From Clostridia bacterium (GTDB taxonomy: Bacteria; Bacillota_A; Clostridia; Oscillospirales; CAG-382), in assembly GCA_017517985.1 (NCBI GenBank), contig JAFWWX010000444.1, positions 1 to 9,408 on the forward strand: 9,408 nt of DNA, in the 5' to 3' direction. This document shows positions 6,395-9,408 of this stretch, one piece after another. The notes beneath the pieces are model-generated. The model was not told where the DNA came from. It saw only the letters and a program-made list of their open reading frames with translations, and did not search any database. Both the position numbers and the translations under genes were made by a program. Numbering within the stretch: position 1 is the stretch's first letter; the number at the start of each line of letters is the position of its first letter.

Positions 6395-8386
6395 TCAATA
6401 ACGGTATAAACTCCCGTACAATTCCACTATTTTGGGATCAAATGTAAATGCATCCATAATATACGGAGAGTTCTTGTCAGTGTAATCATTTACATATGTA
6501 GCCTTAAATAAATCCCCCCATTGTGTTACAACATATGTATTGACCTTGCGTTTTCTTGCAATATTTATATCATCTTCGGAAAAACCATTATAATCTCTAA
6601 CAAAATTTCTATTCCCATCGCTGGTCACAAATTCATGATGATATGCACCGTGTGTGTGTATTTGTGCTACTTCCTCATGAACAGTTGCAGCATTGTCACT
6701 TATTGGAACATTCGATGTTTTCACACTTCCTTTGCCCATTTCTCCTGTTATCGGTTTGGAATATGTGTAATATGATTTCTCAACAGTATTATAATCAATC
6801 TTTGTAACAGTGTATGGAATAAACCACAAAAACTTCTTCTGTACTTTTTTAGTTTTATATACTGTAACTTTATATATTACAGAACCATATTCCGTATCAA
6901 ACTCAATTGATTCTTCGTTATATGTTTTCCCAAAATCTATCGCGGCATCATCTGCACTATCAAATTCATTACCCGGAGCCAATCCCATTCTATCAACCCA
7001 ACGAACCGGATTATTAGTACAATACGCATACCAATTAAGTCCATCTTTAATGGGGTCAAGCTGGGTAAATCTACCTGTAACAGGACTATAATACCTTGCT
7101 CTGAGATAAATAGTACCGGTTTCAGTATCAAAGTACTCAGCACAATACCTAAATGGATTTGTATCAGTATTGTCAATATTCAGCTCATTACCGAAAGCAT
7201 CATAGTCATAACGCTTAACAACTTCGGTGACTGTATATGTAACATACAGATTATTGCCGTCTTCTTCTTCGTGCCAAAGATCCTCGTATTCAACATCTTT
7301 AAGCAGTGCAACAACATCGCCGTGAGCGTTGAGAACATACTTTGCATCATCCGAGCTTATCAGTCTATGACCGTAAGTATAAGAGTTACTATCATTAGGC
7401 GTAAACTCATACACCATATTACCGTTATGCCAGATGAAGTAAGTAGTATCAGTACCAACTGTTTTGCTCTTTCTCAGTCCGTCATAATAGTAAGTATAGC
7501 TTGCGCTTGTATCTTCGTCAGAGTAGGTTTTCTGCTGATTTCGGCTACTGTAGGTGTATGCTTTTGCCCCGTCTGTGAGCATATTGCCCACATTGTCATA
7601 GGTGTAATTATTGACAACACCGTCTGTTGTGGTAGAGGTAAGCTGATTGTTTTTATTGTATGTGCTTGCAACTGTTTTTGCTAATGTATCCGGTCTTTCT
7701 TCAACTTTGGTAAGACGGTTACCACTTGCGTCATATGTGTAACTGTCTTTCAGCGTTACTGTTGTTCCGTTTGTTTTTTGTTCTTCAGTAAGCTGACCTA
7801 TAAGGTCGTATTCATATGTTGTAACGACACCTGTTACATTGTCAATTTTCTGGCTTTGGTTACCGTTGCGGTTGTAGAGGTAATCAAAGTCTGTTACAAC
7901 TGTACCATCTGCGGTTGTGCCCATTGAAACAACCATATTGGAGTCGTTGTAGGTGTATGTGGTTACAACATCTCCTGTTGTTTCTGTCAAAAGGTTACCG
8001 TTATCATCATAGGTGTAGGTTGTAGTTTCGCCGTCTTGTGTTACAGATTCAAGTCTGAGAAGGTCGTCATAAGCAGAAATCTTCTCAAGCTCTTCTATAC
8101 CGTTAACTGTAAGTGTAAAGCCGGTTTCAGCACCAAACTGATTGTAGCTGTAGCTCTTTCCTGTGGCTTTTCCACCAACCGAGGAGCTTTCTGTCGCAAG
8201 TCTGCCGTGATTGTCGTAGGTATAAGTTACTTCAGGTGTCTTTGTTCTGTTAGCAAGCTCAGTGCCTGAAGCTGAATTCCAGGTTGACTTTTTAACGCTT
8301 GTAACATTACCCAGAGTATCGTATTCATATGAAATACCGTCCTCAAGAACTGTATCAGGGGTAGACCATGCGTTGTCCTCTGACAC
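6395..8386 (-). CDS. Orphan RHS/YD-repeat module with DUF4329-like, JAMM-patterned toxin tip
   Basis: The 663 residues contain 12 or more YD repeats (YEYDTLGNV, YTYDNHGRL, YTYDDNGNL, YEYDLIGQL, YTYDASGNRL and others). The RHS core end follows at about 427-469 (YLRARYYSPVTGRFTQLDP, then NNPVRWVDRMGL). In full RHS proteins the repeats form a shell around a C-terminal toxin that is cut off at this motif. The consensus is DPxGL; here it is D465-R-M-G-L, with Arg replacing Pro. The variable tip (470-663) resembles DUF4329: DSADDAAIDFGKTYN, EYGSVIY, QIHTHGAYHHEF and FSEDDI. E499, H577-x-H579 and S603-x2-D606 fit a JAMM/JAB metallopeptidase signature. The annotated start is a GTG at 8386 with no spaced Shine-Dalgarno, just downstream of an in-frame TAG. 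There is no signal or N-terminal RHS region and the protein is far shorter than complete RHS proteins. It is therefore probably a displaced module, silent or expressed after recombination with a full gene. RHS assignment is firm; the tip family is likely. Confidence 0.85.
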   Translation of the reverse strand: MSEDNAWSTPDTVLEDGISYEYDTLGNVTSVKKSTWNSASGTELANRTKTPEVTYTYDNHGRLATESSSVGGKATGKSYSYNQFGAETGFTLTVNGIEELEKISAYDDLLRLESVTQDGETTTYTYDDNGNLLTETTGDVVTTYTYNDSNMVVSMGTTADGTVVTDFDYLYNRNGNQSQKIDNVTGVVTTYEYDLIGQLTEEQKTNGTTVTLKDSYTYDASGNRLTKVEERPDTLAKTVASTYNKNNQLTSTTTDGVVNNYTYDNVGNMLTDGAKAYTYSSRNQQKTYSDEDTSASYTYYYDGLRKSKTVGTDTTYFIWHNGNMVYEFTPNDSNSYTYGHRLISSDDAKYVLNAHGDVVALLKDVEYEDLWHEEEDGNNLYVTYTVTEVVKRYDYDAFGNELNIDNTDTNPFRYCAEYFDTETGTIYLRARYYSPVTGRFTQLDPIKDGLNWYAYCTNNPVRWVDRMGLAPGNEFDSADDAAIDFGKTYNEESIEFDTEYGSVIYKVTVYKTKKVQKKFLWFIPYTVTKIDYNTVEKSYYTYSKPITGEMGKGSVKTSNVPISDNAATVHEEVAQIHTHGAYHHEFVTSDGNRNFVRDYNGFSEDDINIARKRKVNTYVVTQWGDLFKATYVNDYTDKNSPYIMDAFTFDPKIVELYGSLYRY
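7644..7896. repeat. RHS-core direct repeat, copy 2 (partner at 5432-5684)
   Basis: This is the intact-module copy of the 253-base gapless repeat. It encodes TDFDYLYNRNGNQSQ onward to STYNKNNQ within the YD-repeat core and could serve as homology for recombination with the remnant or with an RHS gene outside the window. Confidence 0.9.
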
Positions 8387-8396
8387 CCTGTTTAGC

Positions 8397-8430
8397 TATC
8401 GGTACAACAAGCATTATGGTTGCACCGATA
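8397..8430. repeat. 12-bp-arm hairpin at the truncated 5' end of the RHS module
   Basis: Arms TATCGGTACAAC (8397-8408) and GTTGCACCGATA (8419-8430) pair with a single non-Watson-Crick position and a ten-base loop. It sits 11 bases upstream of the GTG start of the RHS module, at the point where RHS similarity stops. On the minus strand no T-run follows, so it is not a good terminator for the upstream membrane-protein gene. On the plus strand AACTTTTAA follows, which is weak. It may mark a recombination boundary or may hide the ribosome binding region. Confidence 0.5.
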
Positions 8431-8514
8431 ACTTTTAATACTTAATATTTTACTATGGAAATTAGTTTTTTTGATATAGTATATAATTTTACTTCAATTC
8501 CAAATCTTTTCTTA

Positions 8515-8898
8515 TTAATACTTTTTATATTTGTGCAAAGTACAAATTAAGACTATCAAATCTATTATCAATAGATAATTTAAACAGAAAGAATAGAATA
8601 CTAATTTTGAATCTACTACATTAAGGTGTGAATCATCAATTGTTAGTGATGCTATTAATATTACGCCTAATCCAACATAAATTGAATATTTCACAAATGA
8701 ATTAATAAATTTCACGAATTCATTATAAAACTTTGAATCTTTTTTTAGAAAATACCTTTGTAACCCTAAGCACAGTAATGATATACAACAACAAGGTATT
8801 AGTGTCTCCACATTGCCTGTATAAAATATGCGTAATGATACATACATACTATAACAGAAATTTAAAAAAATAATAAGTATAACTAATTTTTTACCCAT
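8515..8898 (-). CDS. Small four-helix membrane protein, candidate immunity protein
   Basis: I do not recognise this family. The 127-residue protein has four hydrophobic segments: about residues 4-22 (LVILIIFLNFCYSMYVSL), 33-47 (LIPCCCISLLCLGL), 68-86 (YSIYVGLGVILIASL) and 100-120 (FCLNYLLIIDLIVLICTL). Short charged loops separate them, and the end is KYKKY. I use the ATG at 8898, four bases after the TAA (8905-8903) of the upstream ORF. A TTG at 8910, overlapping that stop, would add four residues. Neither has a clear Shine-Dalgarno, which points to translational coupling with the upstream gene. Tight coupling directly behind the C-terminus of a probable toxin is the classic immunity position. 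A polytopic partner suggests a toxin acting on or through the inner membrane. The coding call is good; the immunity role is inferred. Confidence 0.72.
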   Translation of the reverse strand: MGKKLVILIIFLNFCYSMYVSLRIFYTGNVETLIPCCCISLLCLGLQRYFLKKDSKFYNEFVKFINSFVKYSIYVGLGVILIASLTIDDSHLNVVDSKLVFYSFCLNYLLIIDLIVLICTLHKYKKY

Positions 8899-8902
8899 AT
8901 TA

Positions 8903-9408
8903 TTATCCAATCGATTTGATTGTTTTGAAATGCTCCTTTACTTGTGATAAAGTATCCGAATAGGCAGACAACGCTCTCCTGAATTTGTCCCCTTCAATAT
9001 TTGGATCACGTATCATCCCGCCTGTTGGAATACCATCTCTCTTGCGCTGTAGTAGAATTGATTCATACCCACTAACATATTTATCAATTAGTTTTGAAGG
9101 GTTTTTATTATTTTTAATATTACAATGAAGCTCAAACATAGTCATATTATTATAGCATTTATCGATAAAGTACTCACTATTAATATTTGCATAGTATGTA
9201 GTTAATGCCATTATATTGTCTAAATACTCAGCAGATGCGCTTTCTTGTGAATATCCACAATATTCAAAAATTTTAAAATTTACTCCTTCCGAGTAAACTA
9301 TATCCATTCTTTCAAAAAAACCTTTTGCAGTTCCGTAATTAGATATTACATCTGTTGTTCCTTTTATTATCTTATCTCCTGTTTTAGCAGCATATCCTCC
9401 TACATCAG
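8903..9408 (-). CDS. C-terminal part of a large ORF, probable RHS/polymorphic toxin tip (runs off right edge)
   Basis: The reading frame is open from the right edge to the TAA at 8905-8903, giving 167 visible residues (frame starts at 9406). The Met at 9307 is internal: 33 in-frame residues precede it (VGGYAAKTGDKIIKGTTDVI and onward) and no ribosome binding site is seen, so it should not be taken as a start. The first part is Gly/Ala/Lys-rich, like linkers between an RHS core and its tip. The rest is mixed alpha-helical with scattered Cys (EYCGYSQESASAEYLDNIM, FELHCNIKNN) and ends in a basic helical stretch (FRRALSAYSDTLSQVKEHFK). I recognise no known toxin fold or catalytic motif. Context favours a polymorphic toxin tip: an orphan RHS module lies downstream and a coupled four-helix membrane protein follows directly. 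A phage or conjugative protein is the alternative. Confidence 0.62.
   Translation of the reverse strand, partial: DVGGYAAKTGDKIIKGTTDVISNYGTAKGFFERMDIVYSEGVNFKIFEYCGYSQESASAEYLDNIMALTTYYANINSEYFIDKCYNNMTMFELHCNIKNNKNPSKLIDKYVSGYESILLQRKRDGIPTGGMIRDPNIEGDKFRRALSAYSDTLSQVKEHFKTIKSIG

Noticed and set aside
7271..7684. Plus-strand open frame of 137 codons, and similar ones at 8036-8269 and 6810-7091.
   Set aside because: These are shadows of the RHS module; YD-repeat DNA often gives long antisense frames.
7500..8330. Regular spacing of similar short motifs that might suggest a CRISPR or tandem-repeat array.
   Set aside because: The periodicity comes from degenerate YD protein repeats; there are no identical repeats with unique spacers.
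8397..8430. The hairpin as a rho-independent terminator for the membrane-protein gene.
   Set aside because: On the minus strand GCTAAACAGG follows the stem, with no T-run.
8903..9307. A separate 134-residue gene starting at the Met at 9307.
   Set aside because: The frame is open upstream to the window edge and no ribosome binding site precedes 9307, so it is the end of a larger ORF.
5254..9408. Insertion sequence, integrase, tRNA or attachment site at the accessory-region boundary.
   Set aside because: I see no transposase or integrase motifs, no tRNA cloverleaf and no clear att-like direct repeat; the duplications present are RHS core sequence.

Overview
The window looks like a chromosomal segment of a low-to-moderate GC Clostridia member (Bacillota), probably a gut Oscillospiraceae/Ruminococcus-type bacterium. 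The grounds are the order miaB - YlbF/YmcA family - mutS, which matches the Bacillus ymcB-ymcA-(cotE)-mutS order without cotE, the codon use, and the short palindromic intergenic repeats. Every gene I can support lies on the minus strand, so transcription runs from high to low coordinates.

Housekeeping half (1-5253). In transcription order it holds a class I SAM-dependent methyltransferase (5253-4501), the redox chaperone Hsp33 (hslO, 4283-3402), the tRNA methylthiotransferase MiaB (3387-1975), a YlbF/YmcA-family protein with a four-cysteine tail (1944-1534), and the N-terminal 468 residues of MutS (from 1406, running off the left edge). hslO, miaB and the YlbF/YmcA gene are separated by only 14 and 30 bases and are probably one operon. 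Two repeat elements sit in the gaps: one between the methyltransferase and hslO, one between the YlbF/YmcA gene and mutS.

Accessory half (5383-9408). This reads as a polymorphic-toxin (RHS/YD-repeat) cassette array. At the right edge is the C-terminal 167 residues of a large ORF entering from outside (9408-8903). It is followed, with only 4 bases between stop and ATG, by a small four-helix membrane protein (8898-8515), a typical toxin-tip plus immunity arrangement. Next comes an RHS module without an N-terminal secretion or anchoring region (8386-6395). It carries 12 or more YD repeats, the RHS core end, and a 194-residue variable tip that resembles DUF4329 and has a JAMM/JAB-type metal-site pattern (E499, H577, H579, S603, D606). 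Forty-three bases downstream is a small single-pass membrane-anchored protein (6351-5917), the candidate immunity partner. The array ends in a rearranged RHS remnant (5850-5383). In it a segment that belongs late in the RHS core has been joined, through a 2-base overlap, in front of a segment that belongs earlier. The remnant runs straight into a strong rho-independent terminator (5429-5393).

Main reading: a resident RHS toxin gene lies to the right, with displaced toxin-tip/immunity modules stacked downstream. The displaced module keeps about 460 residues of core that could act as homology for exchanging tips. The least described parts are the unrecognised tip/membrane-protein pair at 8515-9408 and the DUF4329-like tip with its neighbour at 5917-6979. 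These functions are inferences from architecture and motifs; no database search was possible.
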